From Streptomyces roseicoloratus (lineage in GTDB: Bacteria > Actinomycetota > Actinomycetes > Streptomycetales > Streptomycetaceae), in assembly GCF_004117935.1 (NCBI RefSeq), contig NZ_SDOY01000096.1, forward strand, positions 1 through 64,000: a DNA stretch of 64,000 nucleotides, written 5' to 3'. The notes beneath the pieces are model-generated. The model had not been told where the DNA came from. It did not search any database and worked only from the letters and a program-made list of their open reading frames with translations. The translations under genes and the position numbers were made by a program. Shown here piece by piece: positions 38,562 to 45,796 of this stretch. The stretch's first letter is position 1. Each line of letters begins with the position of its first letter.

Positions 38562-39923
38562 ATGGACCGCCGCATTTTCGGGCTGGAGAACGAGTACGGC
38601 GTCACGTGCACGTTCAGGGGACAGCGCCGACTGTCTCCTGACGAAGTGGCGCGCTACCTCTTCCGCCGTGTCGTGTCATGGGGCCGCAGCAGCAATGTCT
38701 TCCTGCGGAACGGCGCCCGCCTGTACCTTGACGTGGGTTCGCATCCGGAATACGCAACTCCCGAATGCGACAACGTGGTCGAACTGGTCACCCACGACAA
38801 GGCGGGCGAGCGCATTCTCGAAGGTCTGCTCGTCGACGCGGAACGCCGCCTGCACGAGGAGGGAATCGCGGGCGACGTCTATCTCTTCAAGAACAACACC
38901 GACTCCGCCGGAAACTCCTACGGCTGCCACGAGAACTATCTGGTGGCCCGCCACGGGGAGTTCTCGCGGCTCGCGGACATCCTCATTCCGTTCCTCGTCA
39001 CCCGTCAGCTCATCTGCGGTGCGGGAAAGGTGCTGCAGACCCCGCGCGGCGCCGTCTACTGCGTCTCCCAGCGTGCCGAGCACATCTGGGAGGGCGTCAG
39101 TTCGGCCACCACGCGCTCGCGTCCGATCATCAACACCCGCGACGAGCCGCACGCGGACGCCGAGCGCTACCGCCGGCTCCACGTCATCGTCGGCGACTCC
39201 AACATGTCCGAGACGACCATGCTGCTCAAGGTCGGCGCCACCGACCTCGTGCTGCGCATGATCGAGGCGGGCACGGTCATGCGCGACCTCACCCTGGAGA
39301 ACCCGATCCGGGCCATCCGCGAGGTCAGCCACGACATCACCGGCCAGCGCAAGGTCCGCCTCGCCAGCGGCCGCGAGGCCTCCGCCCTGGAGGTCCAGCG
39401 GGAGTACTACGAGAAGGCCGCCGACTTCGTCGACCGCCGCGGCATCCGCAGCGGCACCGTCGCGCAGGTCCTCGAACTGTGGGGCCGCGCGCTCGACGCC
39501 ATCGAGCAGGAGCAGCTCGACCGCATCGAGACCGAGATCGACTGGGTCATGAAGTACAAGCTCATCGAGCGGTACCGGGCCAAGCACAACATGACGATGT
39601 CGCATCCGCGGGTCGCCCAGATAGACCTCGCGTACCACGACATCCACCGCCGCCGCGGGCTGTACTACCTGCTCCAGAAGAACGGCCAGGCGGCGCGGGT
39701 CTGCAACGACGTGAAGATCTTCGAGGGCAAGTCGGTGCCCCCGCAGACCACCCGGGCCCGGCTCCGCGGCGACTTCATCCGGCGTGCGCAGGAGCAGCGG
39801 CGGGACTTCACCGTCGACTGGGTCCACCTCAAGCTCAACGACCAGGCGCAGCGCACCGTGTTGTGCAAGGACCCGTTCCGTTCGGTCGACGACCGGGTGG
39901 AGAAGCTGATCGCCGGGATGTAG
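38562..39923 (+). CDS. pafA: Pup-protein ligase PafA
   Basis: A 453-residue ATP-dependent ligase that joins the C-terminal Glu of Pup to substrate lysines. It is a glutamine synthetase-like enzyme: GLENEYGVT carries the metal-binding Glu, and the catalytic Asp is D57 in [37 protein letters not shown] and [15 protein letters not shown] are shared with Dop in this window, but the Dop-specific loop is absent. It is 2.7 kb downstream of prcA, separated by the LacI/MFS pair. A terminator follows the gene. Confidence 0.97.
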   Translation: MDRRIFGLENEYGVTCTFRGQRRLSPDEVARYLFRRVVSWGRSSNVFLRNGARLYLDVGSHPEYATPECDNVVELVTHDKAGERILEGLLVDAERRLHEEGIAGDVYLFKNNTDSAGNSYGCHENYLVARHGEFSRLADILIPFLVTRQLICGAGKVLQTPRGAVYCVSQRAEHIWEGVSSATTRSRPIINTRDEPHADAERYRRLHVIVGDSNMSETTMLLKVGATDLVLRMIEAGTVMRDLTLENPIRAIREVSHDITGQRKVRLASGREASALEVQREYYEKAADFVDRRGIRSGTVAQVLELWGRALDAIEQEQLDRIETEIDWVMKYKLIERYRAKHNMTMSHPRVAQIDLAYHDIHRRRGLYYLLQKNGQAARVCNDVKIFEGKSVPPQTTRARLRGDFIRRAQEQRRDFTVDWVHLKLNDQAQRTVLCKDPFRSVDDRVEKLIAGM

Positions 39924-39953
39924 ACCGGCACGGCTCGCAGGCGGTCACACCTC

Positions 39954-39980
39954 GGCCCCGCACGTTTCACGTGCGGGGCC
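39954..39980 (+). terminator. terminator after pafA
   Basis: A perfect 11-bp stem (GGCCCCGCACG with CGTGCGGGGCC) and a TTTCA loop, 31 nt after the stop codon. Confidence 0.82.
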
Positions 39981-40003
39981 GACGGCTTCTCGGGGTCCTC
40001 CCC

Positions 40004-40009
40004 TAGAGT
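40004..40009 (+). promoter_or_regulatory. candidate -10 element (TAGAGT) for the FKBP lipoprotein
   Basis: TAGAGT fits TANNNT and lies 41 nt before the GTG at 40050, just after the pafA terminator. Confidence 0.45.
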
Positions 40010-40049
40010 GTCCGGACAACTACTGTGCCGTCTGAGATCTGAGGAACTA

Positions 40050-40988
40050 GTGCGCCGACTTGCCGGCCTGCTCGTCGTCCCGCTTCTGCTGCTCACCACA
40101 GCGGCATGCGGCAGCGACGACAAGGGCTCCGATTCCGGTTCGATGAAGAACGGGCTCCCCGCCATCACCGCGGGGGAGAAGTTCGGAGAGAAGCCGACCC
40201 TCTCCCAGGGCGTGGGCAACCCGCCGAAGGAGCTCAAGGTCAACGTCATCAGTGAGGGCGACGGCGCGGTCACCAAGAAGGGCGACGTGCTCTCGGTCAA
40301 CTACCTGGGTCAGGAGTGGGACGAGTCCACACCCTTCGACAACAGCTTCGACCGGAAGCAGCCCTACCCGCTGACCCTCGGCCAGGGCCAGGTCATCCAG
40401 GGCTGGGAGAAGGGCCTGGAGGGGCAGAAGGTCGGCAGCCGCGTCGAGATCGGCATCCCGCCGGAGCTCGGTTACGGCGCGCAGGGCCAGGGTGACATCA
40501 AGGGCAACGCCACGCTGGTGTTCGTGGTGGACATCCTGAAGGCCGTCACCCTCCCGAAGTCGGCCTCCGGCACCGAGGTGGCGCAGGACAACAAGGACCT
40601 GCCGAAGGTCGGCACCAACACGGACGGCAAGCAGCCGTCCCTGACCGTGCCGAAGGTCGACCCGCCGACGAAGCTGGTCTCCACCTACGTCCTGGAGTCC
40701 AAGGGCGAGACCGTCGCCGCGACGGACACGGTCGCCGTGAACTACGTCGCCGCCCTGTGGAAGGACGGCAAGGTCTTCGACTCGACGTACGCGCAGGGCA
40801 AGCCGGTGAACTTCCCGCTGGCCCAGCTGACCCTGAAGGGTCTCAAGGACGGTGTCGTCGGCAAGAAGGTCGGCAGCCGGGTCCTGATCGTCGCCCCGCC
40901 GTCCGAGGCCTTCGGCGACCAGGAGCAGCAGGGAATCCCGAAGAACTCCACCCTCGTCTTCGCCGTCGACATCCTGGCGAAGGTGTAA
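40050..40988 (+). CDS. FKBP-type peptidyl-prolyl isomerase, tandem-domain lipoprotein
   Basis: A 312-residue exported foldase. The signal peptide (RRLAGLLVVPLLLLTTAACG) ends at a lipobox Cys, C20. Two FKBP domains follow: residues ~65-165 (PLTLGQGQVIQGWEKGLEGQ, ELGYG) and ~205-312 (AVNYVAALWKDGKVFD, FGDQ). The first keeps more of the active-site aromatic residues than the second, so the second may be mainly a chaperone or binding domain. The GTG at 40050 follows TGAGGAAC. A cytoplasmic FKBP gene follows 63 nt downstream. Confidence 0.92.
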   Translation: MRRLAGLLVVPLLLLTTAACGSDDKGSDSGSMKNGLPAITAGEKFGEKPTLSQGVGNPPKELKVNVISEGDGAVTKKGDVLSVNYLGQEWDESTPFDNSFDRKQPYPLTLGQGQVIQGWEKGLEGQKVGSRVEIGIPPELGYGAQGQGDIKGNATLVFVVDILKAVTLPKSASGTEVAQDNKDLPKVGTNTDGKQPSLTVPKVDPPTKLVSTYVLESKGETVAATDTVAVNYVAALWKDGKVFDSTYAQGKPVNFPLAQLTLKGLKDGVVGKKVGSRVLIVAPPSEAFGDQEQQGIPKNSTLVFAVDILAKV

Positions 40989-41051
40989 GACTGTCCAGGT
41001 CGCGCAGGTCATCACCTGCGCGGTTCACATGTTTTTGAGGAGCGCACTGCA

Positions 41052-41432
41052 GTGAACATCGAGAAGCCCGAGGTCGACTTCCCGGGCGGCGAGCCGCCGG
41101 CCGACCTGGAGATCAAGGACATCTGGGAGGGCGACGGAGCGGTCGCCGAGGCCGGTGACCTGATCGACGTCCACTACGTGGGTGTGCTGTTCGAGTCCGG
41201 CGAGGAGTTCGACTCCTCCTGGAACCGCGGCAACCCGCTGCAGTTCCAGCTCGGTGTCGGCATGGTCATCCAGGGCTGGGACAAGGGCGTCCAGGGCATG
41301 AAGGTCGGCGGCCGCCGCCAGCTGACCATCCCCGCGCACCTCGCCTACGGCGACCGCGGTGCCGGCGCCAAGATCGGCCCCGGCGACACCCTGATCTTCG
41401 TCTGCGACCTCGTGGACGTGAAGAAGGTCTGA
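41052..41432 (+). CDS. cytoplasmic FKBP-type peptidyl-prolyl isomerase
   Basis: A 126-residue single FKBP domain without a signal peptide. It catalyses cis-trans isomerisation of Xaa-Pro bonds. Conserved elements are DVHYVGVLFESGEEFDSSW, GMVIQGWDKGVQGMKVGGRR and IPAHLAYGDRGAG, and the active-site Tyr, Phe, Asp, Val, Ile and Trp are all present. The GTG at 41052 is preceded by TGAGGAGC. It ends with a strong terminator. Confidence 0.95.
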   Translation: MNIEKPEVDFPGGEPPADLEIKDIWEGDGAVAEAGDLIDVHYVGVLFESGEEFDSSWNRGNPLQFQLGVGMVIQGWDKGVQGMKVGGRRQLTIPAHLAYGDRGAGAKIGPGDTLIFVCDLVDVKKV

Positions 41433-41453
41433 TCCGGCCACTGCGTCCGGACC

Positions 41454-41485
41454 AGAGGGCCCCCGCCGTCCGGCGGGGGCCCTCT
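41454..41485 (+). terminator. strong terminator after the FKBP pair
   Basis: A perfect 14-bp stem (41454-41467 with 41472-41485) with a GTCC tetraloop, 21 nt after the stop codon. Confidence 0.92.
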
Positions 41486-41586
41486 GCGCGTCGTCCCGGT
41501 CCGGGCCCGGCTTTTGTCCGGACACCCCGGGGCGGTACGGTCGGACGTCCAGAAGTCAATCCGGCAGAAGAGGGTGCGGGGCGTCG

Positions 41587-42567
41587 ATGGCGATTGCCAA
41601 GGCCGAGCGGCTGATGAATCTTGCGCTGTGCCTGCTCGGAACCCGCCGTCCGCTGAGCAAGCGGGAGCTCCGCGGCTCCATCGAGGCGTACGTCGAGGCC
41701 TTCGGTCCCGGCAACGGCCCGGCCGCCGGAGACGACGCCTTCAACCGGATGTTCGAGCGCGACAAGGACGATCTGCGCGAGCTCGGCCTGGTCATCGAGA
41801 CGGTCGAGAACCTCGACGGCGAGACCGGCTACCTGGCCCGCCGCGACTCCAACCGGTTGCCGCCGATCACCCTGGACGCCGAGGAGGCCGCCGCCCTCGG
41901 CCTCGCCGCCAAGGTCTGGCAGCAGGCCCGCCTCGCCGGCGCCGCCAGCGGCGCCCTGCAGAAGCTTCGCGCCGCCGGGATGCCGGAGGCGGAGGACACG
42001 TACGACTCCCAGCACAGCGCACTGGAGCCGCGGATCCCGGTGCACGAGGCCGCCTTCGAGCCGCTGATGCTTGCCTGCCGCGACCGCCGCCCGGTCGTCT
42101 TCGACTACCGCAAGGCCACCGCCGCCCGCCCCGAGACACGGCACGTCGAGCCGTGGACCCTGGAGTGCTGGCGCGGCCACTGGTACCTCGCGGGCTGGGA
42201 CCGGGACCGGGGCGCCGAGCGGGTCTTCCGGCTCTCCCGCATCACCGGCAAGGTGCGCTCCCGGGCCGGCGCCTTCACCGCGCCCGTGCCCGACGTCGTC
42301 ACCGTCCGCGAGACCGTCGAGAGCTGGGCGGGCGAGACCGCCACGCGCTCCGCCCGGATCCGGCTGCGCGCCGGCTGCGGCTACCCGCTGCGGGCCCGCG
42401 CCCTGTCCGTGACCGAGGGTGCCGGCGGCTGGGACGAGCTGGAGATCCCGTACGGGCACGGCCTCGACGCCTGGCTCGTGGAGTTCGGGCCGGACGTGGT
42501 CGTCCTGGAGCCCGCGGACCTGCGGGCCGACGTGGTGGAGCGGCTGCGCGCCGTCGCCAAGGGCTGA
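41587..42567 (+). CDS. pafB: PafB, WYL-domain DNA-damage regulator
   Basis: A 326-residue regulator with an N-terminal winged HTH (about 1-75, KAERLMNLALCLLGTRRPLS) and a WYL domain (about 150-230). It carries HVEPWTLECWRGHWYLAGWD and a C-terminal WCX-type extension. With PafC it forms the mycobacterial-type activator of the LexA/RecA-independent DNA-damage response. It is encoded 17 nt before pafC, so the two share an operon. The ATG at 41587 has no strong ribosome binding site. Confidence 0.94.
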   Translation: MAIAKAERLMNLALCLLGTRRPLSKRELRGSIEAYVEAFGPGNGPAAGDDAFNRMFERDKDDLRELGLVIETVENLDGETGYLARRDSNRLPPITLDAEEAAALGLAAKVWQQARLAGAASGALQKLRAAGMPEAEDTYDSQHSALEPRIPVHEAAFEPLMLACRDRRPVVFDYRKATAARPETRHVEPWTLECWRGHWYLAGWDRDRGAERVFRLSRITGKVRSRAGAFTAPVPDVVTVRETVESWAGETATRSARIRLRAGCGYPLRARALSVTEGAGGWDELEIPYGHGLDAWLVEFGPDVVVLEPADLRADVVERLRAVAKG

Positions 42568-42583
42568 GGGGGAAGGAACGACC

Positions 42584-43534
42584 ATGGCCGCCAACGCCAT
42601 CGACCAGACGAGGCGCATGCTCTCCCTCGTCACCTATCTCCGGGAGCGCCCGGGTGCGCACGTCGCCGACGTCGCCCGCGCCTTCGGCATCACCGAGGAC
42701 GAGCTGATCTCCGACCTCGACGTGCTGCCGATGTGCGGCACCAGCTTCCGGGGCGGCGACCTCCTCGACATCGACACCGACGGCGACCGGATCTGGTGGC
42801 ACAACCCGGACGACGTCGCCGAGCCACTGCGGCTCGCCGCCGACGAGGCGACCGCCCTGCTCGTGGCGGCGCGGGCGGTGGCCACCCTGCCCGGGCTGCG
42901 CGAGAGCGACCGCGAGGCGCTGCTGCGCGCCACCGCCAAGCTGGAGGCCGCGGCCGGCGAGGCCGCCGGCGCCAGCTCCCGGCTCTCGGTGACCTTCGAG
43001 TCCGAGGGCGGGGTCTTCGCCGACGTCGACCGGGCCATCTCCGAGCGGCGCCGGTTGTGGCTGCGGTACTACTCGCCCGCGCGGGACGAGCTGACCGAGC
43101 GCGAGGTGGACCCGATCCGTCTCTTCGCCGTCGGTCACACGTACATGGAGGCGTGGTGCCGGCTCTCCGAGGCGCGCCGCACCTTCCGGCTCGACCGGGT
43201 CGCCGAGATCCGGATCCTGGACGACCACGCCGCGCCGCCGGAGATCGAGCTGCGCGACCTGTCCGAGGGGCTGGTGCAGCCTTCCGCCGAGGACCCGGAG
43301 GTCGTGGTGGAGGTCGGGCCCGGCGGCCGCTGGGTCGCCGAGTACTACCCGCACGACCGGGCCGAGGAACTGCCCGACGGCGGGCTGCGGATCACGCTGC
43401 GCACGCCGGCGCCCGCCTCGCTGCGGCGCCTCGCGCTGCGGCTCGGCAGCGACGGCCGGATCGTCGCCCCGCAGGAGCTCGCGGACAGCGCCCGGGACGC
43501 CGCGGCGGCGGCACTGGCCGCGTACGAGGGCTGA
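42584..43534 (+). CDS. pafC: PafC, WYL-domain DNA-damage regulator
   Basis: A 316-residue paralogue of PafB. The HTH is at about 5-60 (DQTRRMLSLVTYLRERPGAH, VARAFGITEDELISDLDVLP), and the WYL-type domain is at ~150-215 (REVDPIRLFAVGHTYMEAWC). It acts as a heteromer with PafB; the WYL domains may sense single-stranded nucleic acid. The ATG at 42584 follows GGAAGGAAC. The link to pafA is positional, and the role in proteasome control is indirect. Confidence 0.94.
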   Translation: MAANAIDQTRRMLSLVTYLRERPGAHVADVARAFGITEDELISDLDVLPMCGTSFRGGDLLDIDTDGDRIWWHNPDDVAEPLRLAADEATALLVAARAVATLPGLRESDREALLRATAKLEAAAGEAAGASSRLSVTFESEGGVFADVDRAISERRRLWLRYYSPARDELTEREVDPIRLFAVGHTYMEAWCRLSEARRTFRLDRVAEIRILDDHAAPPEIELRDLSEGLVQPSAEDPEVVVEVGPGGRWVAEYYPHDRAEELPDGGLRITLRTPAPASLRRLALRLGSDGRIVAPQELADSARDAAAAALAAYEG

Positions 43535-43623
43535 ACAGCAGGGGGAACGTGACGTTCCGGGGGACCGGGACGCCGTTCCGAGTGGGACCCGTACCCGTAC
43601 CGCAGTGGGGAGAGTTGAGGGAA

Positions 43624-43878
43624 ATGACCGCGATGTCCGCTGTTACGGTGCCCGTCGCCCCGGTCACCTTCAAGGCCGCGTGCCCCGACTGCCGCGCCCG
43701 CTTCGAACTCTCCGCGGGCGCCCTGCGGCTCGCCATCGGTGCGAGCCGCCGCACCACCTTCTACTCCTTCACCTGCCCCGAGTGCGGCAGCGCCGTCCGC
43801 AAGCCGGCCGGTGAGCGGATCGTCGAGCTCCTCACCGGCGGCGGCGTGAACACCCTGCGCCTGCACACCACCGGCTGA
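43624..43878 (+). CDS. small zinc-ribbon-like protein, function unknown
   Basis: An 84-residue protein with two CxxC pairs, AACPDCRARFELS and FTCPECGSAVRKP, which form a probable zinc ribbon. A hydrophobic N-terminal stretch (SAVTVPVAPVTF) precedes it, and a basic C-terminus follows. I do not recognise a specific family. The ATG at 43624 is close to GAGGG; an ATG three codons later (43633) is an equally plausible start. It lies 89 nt after pafC on the same strand. Confidence 0.75.
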   Translation: MTAMSAVTVPVAPVTFKAACPDCRARFELSAGALRLAIGASRRTTFYSFTCPECGSAVRKPAGERIVELLTGGGVNTLRLHTTG

Positions 43879-43935
43879 CGCCCGGGCCTCCGGCGGTGTC
43901 CCGGGCCTGCGCGGCGGCCGCGGCCGGAGAGGCCC

Positions 43936-43941
43936 TAGGCT
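43936..43941 (+). promoter_or_regulatory. -10 element of a leaderless promoter (TAGGCT)
   Basis: TAGGCT ends exactly 6 nt before the ATG at 43948, and no Shine-Dalgarno sequence intervenes. Confidence 0.6.
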
Positions 43942-43947
43942 CGGCAC

Positions 43948-44145
43948 ATGTTCTGGTCCATGCTCGCCATCGCCCTCGGCTTCCTCGGCATCGCCGTCCT
44001 CGGCGTCCTCGGCATCAAGGTGTTCCTGGAGGCCCAGCGCCTCGGCCGTCAAGTGGCCCGCACCACACAGCGCATCCACCAGGCCGCCGAGGACCTCGAG
44101 AAGGCCGCCGTCGACCTGGCGCGAACGGGCGAGACACTGCGCTGA
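43948..44145 (+). CDS. small single-span membrane protein, function unknown
   Basis: A 65-residue protein with one N-terminal membrane helix (MFWSMLAIALGFLGIAVLGVL) and an amphipathic helical tail (RLGRQVARTTQRIHQAAEDL, then EKAAVDLARTGE). The topology resembles TatA/TatB, and it lies 186 nt upstream of tatA, but it lacks the TatA FG motif. I do not assign it to the Tat system. The start is supported by codon bias and the upstream -10 element. Confidence 0.78.
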   Translation: MFWSMLAIALGFLGIAVLGVLGIKVFLEAQRLGRQVARTTQRIHQAAEDLEKAAVDLARTGETLR

Positions 44146-44331
44146 ATTCGCCCCGTACGCTGCGCGGAAAGCCGCTCCCGAAGCCGTGCGGTGCGCGATG
44201 GGGAGTATGCACGGTCATTGCCGCCCGTTTACTCCTGCGGGTTACGATCGCTTTCAGCGCGGTGGCCGGACGCATGTCCGACGGGCCGGGCACGCACTCC
44301 AATGTCGCCTCGGTGAAGAAGGTAAACAGCT

Positions 44332-44616
44332 ATGGGTAAGCTCGGCCCCACCGAGATCATTCTGATCCTCGTCGTGATCATCCTGCTGTTCGGTGCCAAG
44401 AAGCTCCCCGACATGGCCCGTTCGCTGGGCAAGTCCGCCCGCATCCTCAAGAGCGAGGCCAAGGCGATGAAGTCCGACGACCAGCAGAGCGCCCCGGCCG
44501 ACCCGCCGCACCCCGCTCCCCAGGACCAGGCCGCGCCGCGCACCATCCAGGCCGCGCCCGGTGACGTGACCAGCTCGCGTCCGGTGGCCGAGCCCACCGA
44601 CACCACCAAGCGCTGA
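44332..44616 (+). CDS. tatA: twin-arginine translocase subunit TatA
   Basis: A 94-residue pore-forming component of Tat export of folded proteins. The N-terminal helix (LGPTEIILILVVIILLFGAK) ends in the FG-AKKLPD hinge. An amphipathic helix (ARSLGKSARILKSEAKAMK) follows, then a Pro/Ala-rich cytoplasmic tail. The ATG at 44332 is preceded by AAGAAGG. It lies 59 nt before tatC, with a stable hairpin between. Confidence 0.96.
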   Translation: MGKLGPTEIILILVVIILLFGAKKLPDMARSLGKSARILKSEAKAMKSDDQQSAPADPPHPAPQDQAAPRTIQAAPGDVTSSRPVAEPTDTTKR

Positions 44617-44627
44617 CCCGGTCCGCC

Positions 44628-44654
44628 GCGACCGCCGCCGCGGGCGGCGGTCGC
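44628..44654 (+). terminator. stable hairpin between tatA and tatC
   Basis: GCGACCGCCGCC pairs perfectly with GGCGGCGGTCGC around a 3-nt loop. It lies 11 nt after the tatA stop and 22 nt before the tatC start, so partial termination or mRNA protection could set the TatA:TatC ratio. Confidence 0.6.
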
Positions 44655-44675
44655 CGCACGAGATGAGGACGTGGG

Positions 44676-45623
44676 TTGCTCAAGTCTGCCCGCAAGCAGG
44701 AAAGGGATCCCGAGGGCCGGATGCCCCTCGTGGAACACCTGCGTGAACTTCGCAACCGCCTCGCCAAGGGCCTGCTGGCCATCGCGGCGGTGACCGTCGT
44801 CGCCCTCGTGTACAGCGAGGAGCTGATGGTGTTCCTGACGAAATCGGTGCCCAAGTGCCCCGAGGGGACGATGGGCGACGGCGGCAACTGCGCCGTCGTC
44901 TCCTTCAACACGCTGATCGCCCCCTTCAGCACCACCATCCAGGTCAGCCTCGTGACCGGCCTCGTCGTCGCGAGCCCGGTCTGGCTGTACCAGCTCTGGG
45001 CCTTCATCGCGCCCGGACTGCACAAGCACGAGAAGAAGTACACGTACGCCTTCGTCGCCGCCGCGGTCCCGCTGTTCTCGGCCGGCGCCTACCTCGCGTA
45101 CCTCATCCTCCCCATCAGCGTGAAGGTGCTCATCAGCCTCACGCCCGAGGGCTCCGCCAACATCCTCTCGCTGGCCGACGTCCTCGACTTCACCCTGCGC
45201 ATGGTGCTCGTCTTCGGCCTCGCCTTCGAGCTGCCGCTCGTCCTGGTGATGCTGAACCTCACCGGAGTGCTCAGCGGCCGGCGGATGGCTCGCTGGTGGC
45301 GCGGCGTGATCATGGGTGTCTTCGTCTTCGGCGCCGTCATCACCCCGACCACCGACCCCGTCGGCATGCTCGCCCTGGCCGGCCCGATCACCCTCCTCTA
45401 CCTGGCGGCGGTCGGTTTCTCCCTCCTCAACGACAAGCGCCGCGGCCGCCGGAACCCCGACGCCGCACTCGGCGACGACGAGGCCTCCCACCTCGACCTG
45501 ACGCCCGAGGCCGTCGGCGAGGTCGAGCCCGTCACCGCCGCCCGGGCCCTGCCCGAGCAGGCCACCGGGGAGTCCGAGGGCGCCAGGTCGCACCGGCTGA
45601 ACGGCTACGACGACATCACCTGA
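44676..45623 (+). CDS. tatC: twin-arginine translocase subunit TatC
   Basis: A 315-residue, six-helix membrane protein that recognises Tat signal peptides. The N-terminal cytoplasmic RMPLVEHLRELRNRLAKG motif is the most conserved part of the family and contains the signal-binding Glu. FGLAFELPLVLVMLNLTG and the later ITPTTDPVGMLAL are diagnostic. The last ~70 residues form a hydrophilic tail longer than in E. coli. The TTG at 44676 follows GAGGACG and agrees with the conserved N-terminus. Confidence 0.95.
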   Translation: MLKSARKQERDPEGRMPLVEHLRELRNRLAKGLLAIAAVTVVALVYSEELMVFLTKSVPKCPEGTMGDGGNCAVVSFNTLIAPFSTTIQVSLVTGLVVASPVWLYQLWAFIAPGLHKHEKKYTYAFVAAAVPLFSAGAYLAYLILPISVKVLISLTPEGSANILSLADVLDFTLRMVLVFGLAFELPLVLVMLNLTGVLSGRRMARWWRGVIMGVFVFGAVITPTTDPVGMLALAGPITLLYLAAVGFSLLNDKRRGRRNPDAALGDDEASHLDLTPEAVGEVEPVTAARALPEQATGESEGARSHRLNGYDDIT

Positions 45624-45687
45624 CCGGCCACCGGATCTGCCACCCCGGGCCCGTCACCCGGTCCCGTGAACCCTCACGCGATCCTCC

Positions 45688-45718
45688 AGGTCCCTCCGGA
45701 CGCCGTCCGGGGGGACCT
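45688..45718 (+). terminator. terminator after tatC
   Basis: AGGTCCCTCCGGAC (45688-45701) pairs with GTCCGGGGGGACCT (45705-45718) with one non-Watson-Crick position and a 3-nt loop. Confidence 0.78.
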
Positions 45719-45780
45719 GCGCGTTTCCCGTCCGCCGGCAGTCCCTCGATAAAGATCGCGTCACTGTCGGAGGGGGCGGG

Positions 45781-45786
45781 TAGGCT
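45781..45786 (+). promoter_or_regulatory. -10 element (TAGGCT) close to the helicase start
   Basis: TAGGCT ends 10 nt before the ATG at 45797, so the leader would be only about 4 nt, too short for a Shine-Dalgarno site. Confidence 0.5.
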
Positions 45787-45796
45787 CGACAACAAG

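Noticed and set aside
44332-44616. TatB rather than TatA
   Set aside because: The short length, the FG-AKKLPD hinge and pairing with tatC support TatA; no other tat gene is seen here.
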